A stretch of DNA of 17,220 nucleotides from an uncultured Methanosarcinales archaeon (GCA_937864385.1 CALMJN010000204.1:1-17220); one strand, 5' to 3'. Shown: positions 5,861-14,616, counted from the stretch's first letter. Translations and numbers: made by a program. Notes: generated by a model not told the origin, from the letters alone.

Positions 5861-7669
5861 ATGGCGCAACCATTGGTGCCAGATACCAGTGTGGTGATTG
5901 ACGGCAGGGTATCTGCCAAGATCAGAGCGGGTGAGCTGCAGGGCCGAAGGATCGTTGTACCCGAAGCAGTGGTGGCAGAGCTGGAAGCCCAGGCCAACCA
6001 CGGCCGGGACATTGGCCTGCGCGGGCTGGAGGAGCTGCGCAGGCTCTCCGAGCTGGCTAAAAACGGAAAGATCGAGCTGGAATATGTGGGCATCAGGCCC
6101 AACCTGGACCAGATCAAGTTGGCGGGAGGGGGAGAGATAGACGCCATGATTCGAGATGTGGCTCTGGAGCTTGGCGCCTCATTCCTCACCAGCGATCAGG
6201 TCCAGTCCAGGGTGGCGGAGGCCATGGGGCTGGATGTGGAGTACGTCCGGCCCCAGCGCGAGGCGGTCAAGCCCCTATCTATGGAGAGATACTTCACCGA
6301 GGATACTCTCTCCATTCACCTCAAAGAGGGTGCCATTCCCATGGCCAAGCGCGGCCGGGTGGGGGACTTCTCCTTGGTGCGTCTGGGCGAGAGGCCCCTC
6401 TCGGAGAGGGAGCTGAGGGACCTGTCCAGGGAGATCTACGAGAGGGCTAAGGTGGACCCGGAGGGCTACGTGGAGATGGAAAAGATGGGAGCCTCCATCG
6501 TTCAGCTCGGTCCCATGAGGATTGCCATAGCCAAGCCGCCGTTCTCGGACGGACTGGAGATAACAGCGGTCCGGCCGGTGGCCAAGGTCAGCTTCGACTC
6601 CTACCGCCATAGCGGTATGCTCAAGGAGAGGCTCAAGGAAGGCCAGAGGGGCATTCTCATCGCCGGGCCGCCCGGATCGGGCAAGTCCACATTCGCTGCA
6701 GGAGTTGCCGAGTATCTCTTGAGCTGCAATTATGTGGTCAAGACCCTGGAGTCGCCCCGCGACCTGCAGGTCCCCCCTGAGATCACCCAGTATGGTCCGC
6801 TGGAGGGGAGCATGGAGGCATCAGCCGATATTCTGCTACTGGTCCGACCGGACTACACCATTTATGATGAGGTGCGAAAGACCCGCGACTTTCAGGTCTT
6901 CGCCGACATGCGCCTGGCCGGAGTGGGCATGATCGGAGTGGTGCATGCCAACAAGCCCATAGATGCCCTGCAGCGCCTGCTGGGCCGGGTGGACATGGGC
7001 ATGATCCCCCAGGTGGTGGACACCGTGGTCTTCATCGAGAAGGGCGAGGTCACTCACGTCCTGGATGTAGAGTTCACAGTCAAGGTTCCCTCCGGCATGG
7101 TGGAAGCGGACCTGGCCCGACCGGTGATTGTGGTCAAAGACTTTGAGAGCGGCCAGGCGCAGTATGAGCTTTACAGCTACGGCGAGCAGATAGTGGTCAT
7201 GCCCGTTTCCAGAGAGGACAAGAAGCCATCCTGGAACCTGGCCTCCCGGGAGATCGAAAAGGAGATATCGCACCATGTGCGCGGCCCCTTCCAGGTGGAG
7301 ATGCTCACCGACTCCTCCGCTGTGGTCCATGTGCCCCATGACGAGGCGGCCAGGGTGATAGGAAAGGCAGGAAAGAACATAGACCAGATCGAGAAGAGCC
7401 TGGGCCTGCACATCGATGTTCGAACCAAGGACCAGCCCCCTCTTGCCGCTCCCCGGCTGGAGGAGACGACAAAACACCTCATCATCTGGCTGGAGGGGAT
7501 GGCAGGAGAGTCGGTGGATGTCTTTGTGGGATCCGATCCCGTCTTCACCGCCACCGTAGGCCGCAGGGGAGACATCCGGGTGGCCAAGTCCTCGGAGATG
7601 GCCAAGAGAATGATCAAACGCCTCAAGAAAGGTGAGGCCATAGAGGTGCAGAAGGCGGCATTGGAATGA
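5861..7669 (+). CDS. PIN domain-ATPase-KH protein (PINA type)
   Basis: The protein has 602 residues. The N-terminal PIN nuclease-like domain (about 1-125) keeps all four expected acidic residues: Asp8 in PDTSVVID, Glu40, Asp94 and Asp112. A PilT/VirB11-type ATPase follows (about 205-440), with Walker A GPPGSGKS at 269-276 and an acidic stretch DILLLVRPDYTIYDE at 323-337. A KH-type RNA/DNA-binding domain lies near 480-530, with the GXXG loop GKAG at 501-504. This architecture is found widely in archaea, and the Sulfolobus member was described as a hexameric ATPase with helicase activity. The likely role is nucleic-acid processing, perhaps in repair or RNA turnover. The ATG has GAAGGA about 11 bases upstream. 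The gene follows the CXXC protein, and a T-run comes after its stop. Confidence 0.9.
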   Translation: MAQPLVPDTSVVIDGRVSAKIRAGELQGRRIVVPEAVVAELEAQANHGRDIGLRGLEELRRLSELAKNGKIELEYVGIRPNLDQIKLAGGGEIDAMIRDVALELGASFLTSDQVQSRVAEAMGLDVEYVRPQREAVKPLSMERYFTEDTLSIHLKEGAIPMAKRGRVGDFSLVRLGERPLSERELRDLSREIYERAKVDPEGYVEMEKMGASIVQLGPMRIAIAKPPFSDGLEITAVRPVAKVSFDSYRHSGMLKERLKEGQRGILIAGPPGSGKSTFAAGVAEYLLSCNYVVKTLESPRDLQVPPEITQYGPLEGSMEASADILLLVRPDYTIYDEVRKTRDFQVFADMRLAGVGMIGVVHANKPIDALQRLLGRVDMGMIPQVVDTVVFIEKGEVTHVLDVEFTVKVPSGMVEADLARPVIVVKDFESGQAQYELYSYGEQIVVMPVSREDKKPSWNLASREIEKEISHHVRGPFQVEMLTDSSAVVHVPHDEAARVIGKAGKNIDQIEKSLGLHIDVRTKDQPPLAAPRLEETTKHLIIWLEGMAGESVDVFVGSDPVFTATVGRRGDIRVAKSSEMAKRMIKRLKKGEAIEVQKAALE

Positions 7670-7680
7670 TAATCCCTTGC

Positions 7681-7700
7681 ACCTGCACCATCTTTTTTCG
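7681..7700 (+). terminator. T-run after the PINA gene
   Basis: Six Ts at 7693-7698 come 23 bases after the stop codon. A short TGCA-CC-TGCA repeat precedes them but makes no strong stem. T-runs alone can stop archaeal RNA polymerase. Confidence 0.4.
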
Positions 7701-7819
7701 GCAATTCAGTCTCGGATAGACATGGTTATGCCTAGCTGACCTCTATTAACGTCTTTTGTCGAATAACCATTAAGCTTATCAACTATAATCTGCATGAGAA
7801 TGAGACCGGGGGCAGTCTG

Positions 7820-7829
7820 GCATATATGC
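7820..7829 (+). promoter_or_regulatory. Possible TATA box for the secreted-protein gene
   Basis: The palindrome GCATATATGC lies about 72-81 bases before the ATG at 7901. It would give a leader of roughly 50 bases. The rest of the gap from 7700 to 7900 shows no convincing gene; the few short open frames there have no ribosome binding site. Confidence 0.35.
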
Positions 7830-7900
7830 TAGAATATGCTGGACAAAGAACCCTATTCCGATGCAAATCTAAAAGAGTCTGCATAAGAAGGTCGATATAA

Positions 7901-8572
7901 ATGAGTTTCAAAGCAGTGATATTATCATCGTTTCTCTTCTCCACCTTGCTGGCTGTGACAGCACTGGGCATAGCCTGGGATGATCCGAGCTACGATGTCG
8001 ATGAGATGTTCCACTCTGGTGAGGATGAAGAATATGTGAATCCTGTTGGCGCTCCCGCCACTCCCCAGGAGGCCCGTGAGTTGCAGAAGAACAAGAGCAC
8101 TCTGAACTGGACCATGCCCAGCACCCTCTCTGCTGGAGGGGAAAGCGCCAAGGAATCCAGGGAACAGGCTGAATCTACAGGCGAGATGCAAACCAGTCCC
8201 TCTGCTGAAGAGACTGCCGCCCCGGATGTAGAGGCCTCACCCGCCCAGACCGAAACGGTCAATGTGCAGGGTAACTGGTTCTTTGCCCTCAATGACAGCA
8301 TGGCCAGAGAGCTTGCCCTGACCCTCCTCCAGGATGAAGGAAATGTGTACGGATCGGGCAGGATCAGAGAGGGCAACAGCAGCATGGATGTAGCCGTATC
8401 CGGGACTGCAGCTGGCTCAGATCTCAAGCTGAATCTGGTATCTACCAGTCCCATCCTTCAGTACCAGCTCAATCTCACTGTAGACCAGGATCTGGCTGCC
8501 GGTGAGTATCGGGCCTCATCCGCTGGCGGCGAGAGCTGGATAGGAACGGCAGAAGGACAGAAGACGGCATAG
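7901..8572 (+). CDS. Secreted protein with acidic linker and beta-rich domain
   Basis: This is a 223-residue protein that I do not recognise. Residues 1 to about 24 form a Sec-type signal peptide (lysine, then a hydrophobic run ending in ALGIA). There is no cysteine anywhere, so it is neither a lipoprotein nor disulfide bonded, and no C-terminal membrane anchor is visible. Residues 25-50 are acidic. About 50-118 is a Ser/Thr/Glu/Ala/Pro-rich linker without order. From about 119 (VNVQGNWFFALND) the sequence alternates hydrophobic and polar residues as in an antiparallel beta sheet, ending in GGESWIGTAEG. The pattern recalls small extracytoplasmic beta-barrel domains, but no family can be named. 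ATG has GAAGGT (7887-7892) eight bases upstream. The gene stands alone between terminator-like signals. Confidence 0.8.
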   Translation: MSFKAVILSSFLFSTLLAVTALGIAWDDPSYDVDEMFHSGEDEEYVNPVGAPATPQEARELQKNKSTLNWTMPSTLSAGGESAKESREQAESTGEMQTSPSAEETAAPDVEASPAQTETVNVQGNWFFALNDSMARELALTLLQDEGNVYGSGRIREGNSSMDVAVSGTAAGSDLKLNLVSTSPILQYQLNLTVDQDLAAGEYRASSAGGESWIGTAEGQKTA

Positions 8573-8584
8573 ATTGATGCTAAG

Positions 8585-8612
8585 GGCAGATCTTTCTGCC
8601 TGCTATTTTATT
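8585..8612 (+). terminator. Hairpin and T-rich terminator after the secreted-protein gene
   Basis: GGCAGA-TCTT-TCTGCC forms a perfect 6 bp stem with a 4-base loop, 12 bases after the stop codon. It is followed by TGCTATTTTATT. Confidence 0.6.
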
Positions 8613-8694
8613 CCTGACAATTCTTATAGCTGAGCAATCTCAAGATGGCCGGGTTATTCCTCATTTGCCAGTTTCACATTTCTTTTTGAAGCGG

Positions 8695-8702
8695 TTAAAT
8701 AT
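8695..8702 (+). promoter_or_regulatory. Possible TATA box for mutS
   Basis: TTAAATAT lies about 48-55 bases before the mutS ATG, with the purine-rich GAAGCGG just upstream resembling a BRE. Transcription would start near 8725, giving a leader of about 25 bases with no clear ribosome binding site. Confidence 0.5.
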
Positions 8703-8749
8703 CCCACCGAAAGCGATATGACAGCCAAAACCCAAAGCCAGATCCCATC

Positions 8750-11467
8750 ATGTCCAAGCTCTCCCCCTTGATGGAGCAGTACTACCGGGAAAAGAGCCGG
8801 TACCCCGACGCACTACTATTGTTTCGGGTGGGCGACTTCTATGAGACCTTTGCCGGGGATGCAGTCATAGTAGCCCGGGACCTGAACATCGTCCTCACCT
8901 CCCGCCAGAAGGACGACGAGGGCAATAAGATCCCCCTGGCCGGCATCCCCTATCATGCCCTGGAGCCCTATCTGGCCAGGCTCATCCGGGCCGGGCATAA
9001 GGTGGCCATCTGCGATCAGGTGGAAGATCCCAAATTAGCCCACGGCCTGGTGAAAAGGGAGATCACCCGGGTGGTCACACCCGGCACCATCATCGAGCCG
9101 ACCATGCTGGATGAGGCCAGCAACAACTTCCTGGCTGCGGTGGTGCGGGATGAGGGGATAGAAGAAGGAGAAAGAGAAGGAAAAGAGAGCGCTGGAGATG
9201 AAAGCGAAAGAAGAGAAAAAGGAAAGGCGGGCCGGCTGGGCCTGGCTTTGCTGGACGTCTCCACCGGGGAGTTTTTGACCACGGAGATCGATGAGCCGGG
9301 CCTGAGCCAGGAGCTGGCCAAGTTCCGGCCCGCAGAATGCATAGCCTCTTTTCCCCTGGCCTGCGAGGGCTGCCGCCTGCAGATCCTGGATAGCTCCTTC
9401 TTTACCCGGGAGAAGGCATCCGCCGCTCTGCAGAGCCGATTTGGGGAAGGCTGGAGGGATAGGCTCAGCCTGGCCGAGAGGCCCCTGTCTCTTCGCGCCT
9501 GCGGAGCCATCCTCAATTACCTGCATGCCTCTCACTTCGATGCGTTAGACCATCTTCATGATGTGCGACACTATAGTGGATCGCAGTTTATGGTTCTCGA
9601 CGACATAACTCTGCGAAACCTGGAGATAATAAGAAACATCAGGGACAGGTCCCGCCGGGGAACACTCCTGGAGTTCTTGGGAAAGACCAGGACGGCCATG
9701 GGCGCGCGCACCCTCTCCCGCTGGATTCAGATGCCGCTGCTATCCCTGGAAGCGATCGAGCGCAGGCTCTCGGCGGTCCAGGAGCTGGTAAGCGATTCCC
9801 TGCTGCGCCAGTGCCTGGCTGAGGAGCTGAAGGGCTCCGCCGACCTGGAGAGGCTCATGAGCCGGGTCTGCTGCGCTTCTGCAACGCCCAAAGAGATGGT
9901 GGTGCTGGAGCTCACTCTGGCCCGGCTTCCCGCCCTGCAGGCCATGCTGGAGAATGCCGGCTCGTCCTATCTCAAAGAGCTGCGGCTTCAGCTATCCCCC
10001 TGCCCGGAGATAGTGGGCCTCTTAGAGCGCTCCATCATTGACGATCCACCCTCCCATCTGCGGGAAGGAGGGGTGATCAAAGAAGGCTACGATGCGGAGA
10101 TAGATCGGCTGCGATCTCTCCTCCGGGACGGCAGGAGCTGGATTGCAGCCATGGAGAGCCAGGAGAAGGAGAAGACGGCAATCAAGTCCCTCAAGATCGC
10201 CTACAACAATGTCTTCGGCTACTATATTGAGGTCTCCCGAGCCAACCTGCATCTTGTGCCGCCGAACTATATCCGCAAGCAGACCCTGGCCAATGCGGAG
10301 CGATTCATCACCCCGGAGCTTAAGGAGATGGAGAGCCAGGTCCTCTCCGCTCAGGAGAGGTCCGTCTCTTTGGAGCAGGAGATCTTCGCCTCGGTGCGGG
10401 GAAAGGTGGCCGAATCTTCACTGCCGGTCCAGGAGAGGGCAGCAGCTCTGGCTGAACTCGACGTTCTTGTGGCCCTGGCCGAGGCCGCGGTCGAGAGCGG
10501 CATGGTCCGTCCGGAGTTCAACCGGGAGGGCAGAATCTCCCTACGGGCGGCCAGGCACCCTGTTCTGGAGAAGGCTATGCGGGGCGGCTTTGTGCCCAAT
10601 GATGCGCTTTTAGATGGGGAGAATAGCCGCCTGATCATACTTACCGGCCCCAATATGGCCGGCAAATCCACCTTCATGCGCCAGATCGCCCTCTGTTCCA
10701 TCATGGCCCAGGCGGGCTCCTTTGTCCCCGCATCCTATGCCTCGCTCTCTCTGGTGGACCGGATCTTCACCCGGGTGGGAGCCTATGACGACCTCTCCGC
10801 CGGCCAGAGCACATTCATGGTGGAGATGACTGAGCTGGCAACCATATTGAGCCAGGCCAGCCGGGAGAGCCTGGTGCTACTGGATGAAGTGGGCCGGGGC
10901 ACCAGCACCTTCGACGGCCTCTCTTTAGCCTGGGCCATATCTGAGTTTTTGCAGGGCAGCATCAAATGCAAGGCGGTATTCGCCACCCACTACCACCAGC
11001 TCACCCAGCTGGAAGGAGCCCTTCCGGGAGTCAAGAACTACAGCATTGCGGTCAAAGAGGATAAAGGGAGCATCACCTTCCTGCGCACGGTGGTGCCGGG
11101 AGCAACGGATAAAAGCTACGGAGTCCATGTGGCCCGCCTGGCGGGAGTGCCGGAAGCAGTGACCAGGCGGGCGGACCAGATCTTAAAAGAGATCGAGAAG
11201 GAGGCCAGGATCGAGCCCCTATCCGGCAAAAAGGCCAGAAGATCATCCCGCTACACCCAGCTCATATTCTTTGACGGGCCTGCTGCAGCAGGTCGAGAAG
11301 AATTGGCAATGGGCCTGCCACAGAAAAACCAGGCTGTACTGCAGGAGATTAAGGCACTCAATCTGGATGATCTCACTCCCCGAGAGGCCCTGGGACGGCT
11401 GGCGGACTACCAGAAGATGCTCAGCGATGGAGGAGAGGTAGAGGAGGATGGAAATGGTCAGAATTAA
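8750..11467 (+). CDS. mutS: DNA mismatch repair protein MutS
   Basis: A full-length MutS1 of 905 residues. It finds mismatched bases and, using ATP, recruits MutL. The mismatch-reading motif Phe30-Tyr-Glu32 (GDFYETF) is intact. Then come the connector, lever and clamp domains, including the conserved NVFGYYIEV and RFITPEL segments. The ATPase has Walker A GPNMAGKST starting at Gly633, Walker B LVLLDEVGRGTSTFDG, and the later ATHYHQL segment. The C-terminal tail includes the LNLDDLTPREAL helix typical of bacterial MutS dimer ends. An unusual charged insert lies at about residues 134-164 in the connector region. Bacterial-type MutS is patchy in archaea and is thought to have come from bacteria. 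Base composition here does not stand out from neighbours, so any transfer is old. It overlaps mutL. Confidence 0.97.
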   Translation: MSKLSPLMEQYYREKSRYPDALLLFRVGDFYETFAGDAVIVARDLNIVLTSRQKDDEGNKIPLAGIPYHALEPYLARLIRAGHKVAICDQVEDPKLAHGLVKREITRVVTPGTIIEPTMLDEASNNFLAAVVRDEGIEEGEREGKESAGDESERREKGKAGRLGLALLDVSTGEFLTTEIDEPGLSQELAKFRPAECIASFPLACEGCRLQILDSSFFTREKASAALQSRFGEGWRDRLSLAERPLSLRACGAILNYLHASHFDALDHLHDVRHYSGSQFMVLDDITLRNLEIIRNIRDRSRRGTLLEFLGKTRTAMGARTLSRWIQMPLLSLEAIERRLSAVQELVSDSLLRQCLAEELKGSADLERLMSRVCCASATPKEMVVLELTLARLPALQAMLENAGSSYLKELRLQLSPCPEIVGLLERSIIDDPPSHLREGGVIKEGYDAEIDRLRSLLRDGRSWIAAMESQEKEKTAIKSLKIAYNNVFGYYIEVSRANLHLVPPNYIRKQTLANAERFITPELKEMESQVLSAQERSVSLEQEIFASVRGKVAESSLPVQERAAALAELDVLVALAEAAVESGMVRPEFNREGRISLRAARHPVLEKAMRGGFVPNDALLDGENSRLIILTGPNMAGKSTFMRQIALCSIMAQAGSFVPASYASLSLVDRIFTRVGAYDDLSAGQSTFMVEMTELATILSQASRESLVLLDEVGRGTSTFDGLSLAWAISEFLQGSIKCKAVFATHYHQLTQLEGALPGVKNYSIAVKEDKGSITFLRTVVPGATDKSYGVHVARLAGVPEAVTRRADQILKEIEKEARIEPLSGKKARRSSRYTQLIFFDGPAAAGREELAMGLPQKNQAVLQEIKALNLDDLTPREALGRLADYQKMLSDGGEVEEDGNGQN
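11441..11453 (+). promoter_or_regulatory. Ribosome binding site for mutL
   Basis: GAGGAGG at 11441-11447 lies inside the end of mutS. It directly abuts the ATG at 11448 but is six bases from the ATG at 11454, so it selects the latter start. Confidence 0.65.
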
Positions 11468-13184
11468 GCTTCTCGATGCCGATACCATCAACAAGATCGC
11501 TGCCGGCGAGGTCATAGAACGGCCGGCATCAGTGGTCAAGGAGCTGGTGGAAAACTCCATTGACGCCGGAGCAGGCAGGATTCTGGTTGAGGTGGCGGAG
11601 GGAGGAAAGGGCTTTATCCGGGTGACCGACGACGGCTGCGGCATCGATCCCCTGGACCTGCCCCTGGCCTTCCAGAAGCATGCCACCTCCAAGATCAGCC
11701 GGGCGGAGGACCTGGCTGGCATATCCACCCTGGGCTTCCGGGGCGAGGCTCTGGCCAGCATCGCCAGCGTCTCGGGCAGCGTTGAGGTGAAGACCAAGAC
11801 CAGAGGTGCTATCTCCGGCACCTATATCCGCCTGGAACAGGGCAGGATAGTTGAGAGCAAGGATATCGGCTCGCCGGCGGGCACCACCATCACCGTGTGG
11901 GATCTATTCTACAATGTCCCGGCCAGGAAAAAGCATCTGAAAGCAGCAGAGTCTGAGCTGGTTTATATCGTAGATGCCGTAACTGAAATAGCAGTCGTCC
12001 ACCACGACATCTCCTTCGAGCTCTTCTCCGGCAAGCGCACCCTCTTTAAATCGGCCCGATCGCCAAACTGGGACGATGTCCTCCTCCGCCTCTTCGGCAT
12101 CAAGACCCTGAAAGCAATGTCCCGGATCAAAGCACAGGGGCAGGGATGGAGCATCAATGGAGTCATAGGCGATCCGCTATCCGTGCGGAGCAGCCCGGAC
12201 CGGATCATGCTCTTCGTCAACGGCAGAGCCGTCTACTCCCGCATCCTCGCCGGGGCGGTGCGAGAGGCTTATAGAAACATCATCCCCCTGAGCAAGAGCC
12301 CTGTAGCAGTCATATCCCTTCAGGCGGACCCATCAATGGTCGATGTCAATGTCCATCCTACCAAGAGGGAGATCCGCCTTCTGCGGGAAGGGGAGATCGC
12401 AGCGGCTCTGACCGCCGCTGCAGCAGCAGCATTAGAGAGGCAATCCCGCACCGGCAGAAAAGAGGAGAGCATGATGCCCGGCCCGGAAGAGGAAAGGGTC
12501 AGGGTGGTTGAAGAGCCCAGATCCGGCCAGATGGTGGTGGCTGAGAGCGGCAGTCAGAGCACCCTTCCTCTGGCCTCAGCTGATGAGCGGCCTGCGCCGC
12601 TTCCCCGCCTGCCTAGGCTACGCATCCTGGGCCAGATCAAGAAGCTCTACATCGTGGCGGAGGGAGAGGATGGGCTGGTCTTGATCGACCAGCATGCTGC
12701 GGCGGAGAGGATCCGCTTCGAGATGCTCCAGGATCGCTACCGATCACGCAAGATCCGCCAGGATCTGGTGGCACCACTCTCCATTGAGCTATCCGCCAGC
12801 GAGAGGGTGGTTTTAGCCTCCTGGCAGGATACTCTGCAGGATATCGGCTTTGATATCTCTCCCTTCGGGGGAAACACCTACACCGTGCGGGCCGTCCCGG
12901 CCACTGGCCGCTACCTGGAGAGCGCCGAGAGCGTGCACGATCTGTTAAGAGATCTCTTTTTGTCAGGCAAAGCCGGCCCTGCCTCCAGCGACAGAGATGA
13001 CATCCTAAAGCTTCTGGCCTGCCGGGGCTCCATCAAATCGGGAAGAGAGCTATCTCCGGCAGAGATGAAGAGGCTGATCGATGACCTCTTCCTCTGCCGC
13101 AATCCCATGACCTGCCCCCACGGCCGCCCGGTGATGGTCAGCATAGAGGAGGGGCGCCTGGAGAGGCTCTTTTCCAGGAGATGA
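11454..13184 (+). CDS. mutL: DNA mismatch repair protein MutL, endonuclease type
   Basis: The protein has 576 residues from the ATG at 11454; an ATG at 11448 would add two residues. The N-terminal GHKL ATPase shows Glu33-Asn34 (VENSIDAG), DDGCGI, and the TLGFRGEALASI lid. A disordered linker rich in Ala, Glu, Arg and Pro spans about 320-390. The C-terminal dimer domain carries the metal-binding nicking motif DQHAAAERIRFE from Asp412 with Glu418 and Glu423, plus the LACRGSIKSG and CPHGRP motifs near the end. These residues define MutL proteins that cut the strand themselves, as in organisms lacking MutH. It overlaps mutS by 14 bases, so the pair is translationally coupled. The likely role is strand nicking and coordination after MutS finds a mismatch. 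Confidence 0.96.
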   Translation: MVRIKLLDADTINKIAAGEVIERPASVVKELVENSIDAGAGRILVEVAEGGKGFIRVTDDGCGIDPLDLPLAFQKHATSKISRAEDLAGISTLGFRGEALASIASVSGSVEVKTKTRGAISGTYIRLEQGRIVESKDIGSPAGTTITVWDLFYNVPARKKHLKAAESELVYIVDAVTEIAVVHHDISFELFSGKRTLFKSARSPNWDDVLLRLFGIKTLKAMSRIKAQGQGWSINGVIGDPLSVRSSPDRIMLFVNGRAVYSRILAGAVREAYRNIIPLSKSPVAVISLQADPSMVDVNVHPTKREIRLLREGEIAAALTAAAAAALERQSRTGRKEESMMPGPEEERVRVVEEPRSGQMVVAESGSQSTLPLASADERPAPLPRLPRLRILGQIKKLYIVAEGEDGLVLIDQHAAAERIRFEMLQDRYRSRKIRQDLVAPLSIELSASERVVLASWQDTLQDIGFDISPFGGNTYTVRAVPATGRYLESAESVHDLLRDLFLSGKAGPASSDRDDILKLLACRGSIKSGRELSPAEMKRLIDDLFLCRNPMTCPHGRPVMVSIEEGRLERLFSRR

Positions 13185-13217
13185 TCTTTTCTATAGGGCA
13201 GGACAGATGCATCCTGC

Positions 13218-14528
13218 ATGGATCTGGAAGGATTTGCCAAGAGGGGTCTGTCTAGGGAGGACCCGGAGATTGAGGCCAAGCTGGTCTGGCTGATCAGAGA
13301 GGTCAAGCAGATACCGGAGGAAAATGCCCTCATCCTGGCCAAAGCTGTCCTGGAAGAAGCCAGGGCAACCCTGCACCCCAGAGGCGAAGTTTTCGCTCTG
13401 GAGAGAGTGGGGGTGAGCATGGGCGACTTCGGAGTGGGCTCGCGGGGATCCGGCGATTTTTATACCCACACCAAGATCGCAGAGGTCATTGGGCGCACTG
13501 ATGCCGAGGTGGACTCCGCCCAGCTGGATGACTCCGGAGTGGTCCGGGGAGAGGGAAAGCTCATCACCGTGACCGTGGACGGCATGCACTCTCGCCTCAG
13601 CGACTATCCTTTTCTGGCCGGATTTCATGTGACCCGCGCCGCTCTGCGCGATGTCTATGTCATGGGAGCAAGACCGGTGGCTCTCTTATCCGACATCCAT
13701 CTGGCCGACGACGGAGATGTCTCCAAGCTATTCGACCACATCGCGGGCATAGCCACCGTCTCCGAGTTGATTAAAGTTCCTCTCATCACCGGGAGCACTC
13801 TGCGGATTGGCGGGGATATGGTCATTGGAGACCGGCTGACCGGATGCGTGGGCGCAGTGGGAGTATCAGATGCCATCACCCCCCGAAAGAGCGCAGTGCC
13901 GGGCGATGTGATAATGATGACCGAGGGAGCAGGAGGCGGCACAGTGTGCTCGGCTGCCCTCTACTATGACCGGCATGAGGTGGTGGAAGAGACACTGAAC
14001 ATCAAGTTCCTGGAGGCAGCCGAGGCCCTGCTCAAAGAGAATCTGACCATCCATGCCATGACCGATGTGACCAACGGAGGCATTCGCGGCGACGCCAAAG
14101 AGATCTCCTATACCGCAGCAGTCAAGCTGGTCTTTGAGGAGGAGAAGATGAGCAGGCTGGTCAATCCCAGGGTTCTGAATATGCTCGATGACCTGGAGAT
14201 AGACTATCTGGGCGTCTCCATCGATGCTCTGCTCATAATTGCCCCCCCGCAGGAAGCGGAGAGAATCTCCCGCGTCATTCGCGAGGCTGGGGTGGCCGTA
14301 GATGAGATCGGCACTGTGGAAACGGGAAGTGGAGCCTATCTCCGTGTGGATGGACAGCTATCCGACTTCTCGCCACGATTTCGGGAGGCGGCCTACACCC
14401 CGATCAAGAAAGCTGTGGGCCAGGATGCGGCAAGGGACATAGAGGAGATGAGGGCCAGGGTAGACCTGGCAGCCCGAAATGCGGTGGAAAAGAAGAGGAG
14501 ATTCATAGATAAAATAAAGAAGAACTAA
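13218..14528 (+). CDS. AIR synthase/HypE/SelD-superfamily protein
   Basis: The protein has 436 residues. It belongs to the PurM/HypE/SelD/ThiL superfamily of ATP-using enzymes, but a specific substrate cannot be assigned. The N-terminal 90 residues are helical and specific to an archaeal subgroup (MDLEGFAKRGL start). Then come SMGDFGVGSRGSGDF, DDSGVVRGEGKLITVTVDGMHS and the RDVYVMGARPVALL segment of the ATP-binding PurM N-domain, and GGGTVCSAALYYD with MTDVTNGG in the C-domain. No HypE-type C-terminal cysteine is present, and no SelD-type Cys/Sec loop near the N-terminus was seen. The C-terminus is a basic helix. It begins 33 bases after mutL on the same strand with a weak ribosome binding site, so it is probably read on the same transcript, without any obvious mismatch-repair role. 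Confidence 0.8.
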   Translation: MDLEGFAKRGLSREDPEIEAKLVWLIREVKQIPEENALILAKAVLEEARATLHPRGEVFALERVGVSMGDFGVGSRGSGDFYTHTKIAEVIGRTDAEVDSAQLDDSGVVRGEGKLITVTVDGMHSRLSDYPFLAGFHVTRAALRDVYVMGARPVALLSDIHLADDGDVSKLFDHIAGIATVSELIKVPLITGSTLRIGGDMVIGDRLTGCVGAVGVSDAITPRKSAVPGDVIMMTEGAGGGTVCSAALYYDRHEVVEETLNIKFLEAAEALLKENLTIHAMTDVTNGGIRGDAKEISYTAAVKLVFEEEKMSRLVNPRVLNMLDDLEIDYLGVSIDALLIIAPPQEAERISRVIREAGVAVDEIGTVETGSGAYLRVDGQLSDFSPRFREAAYTPIKKAVGQDAARDIEEMRARVDLAARNAVEKKRRFIDKIKKN

Positions 14529-14583
14529 CATAATTTTTACAAAGTTATCCATTTATGCCACGGTTGATTGTAGTAATAATAGT

Positions 14584-14594
14584 AAAAATTTTTT
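14584..14594 (+). terminator. T-run between the AIR-synthase-like gene and the regulator
   Basis: AAAAATTTTTT, following a shorter five-T run at 14533-14537, is in position to end the mutSL transcript. There is no strong stem. It also lies just upstream of the regulator promoter, so it could have a promoter role instead. Confidence 0.35.
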
Positions 14595-14609
14595 GACAGA
14601 AATAAACTA

Positions 14610-14616
14610 TTTATAT
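14610..14616 (+). promoter_or_regulatory. TATA box of the winged-helix regulator gene
   Basis: TTTATAT lies 42-48 bases before the ATG, in a very AT-rich stretch, with AGAAATAAAC upstream as a possible BRE. A start near 14638 would leave a leader of about 20 bases containing GGGG at 14649-14652. Confidence 0.6.

Noticed and set aside
6836..7477. Minus-strand open frame of 213 codons
   Set aside because: Antisense to the ATPase and KH parts of the PINA gene; histidine-rich nonsense composition.
7828..7902. 24-codon plus-strand frame starting at the ATG at 7827
   Set aside because: No ribosome binding site; odd Cys/Arg-rich composition, and it overlaps the start of the secreted-protein gene. 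It is more likely leader sequence.
12424..12440. GCAGCAGCAGCA-type triplet repeat in mutL
   Set aside because: It encodes a short alanine run in the MutL linker and is too short and imperfect to be a notable repeat.
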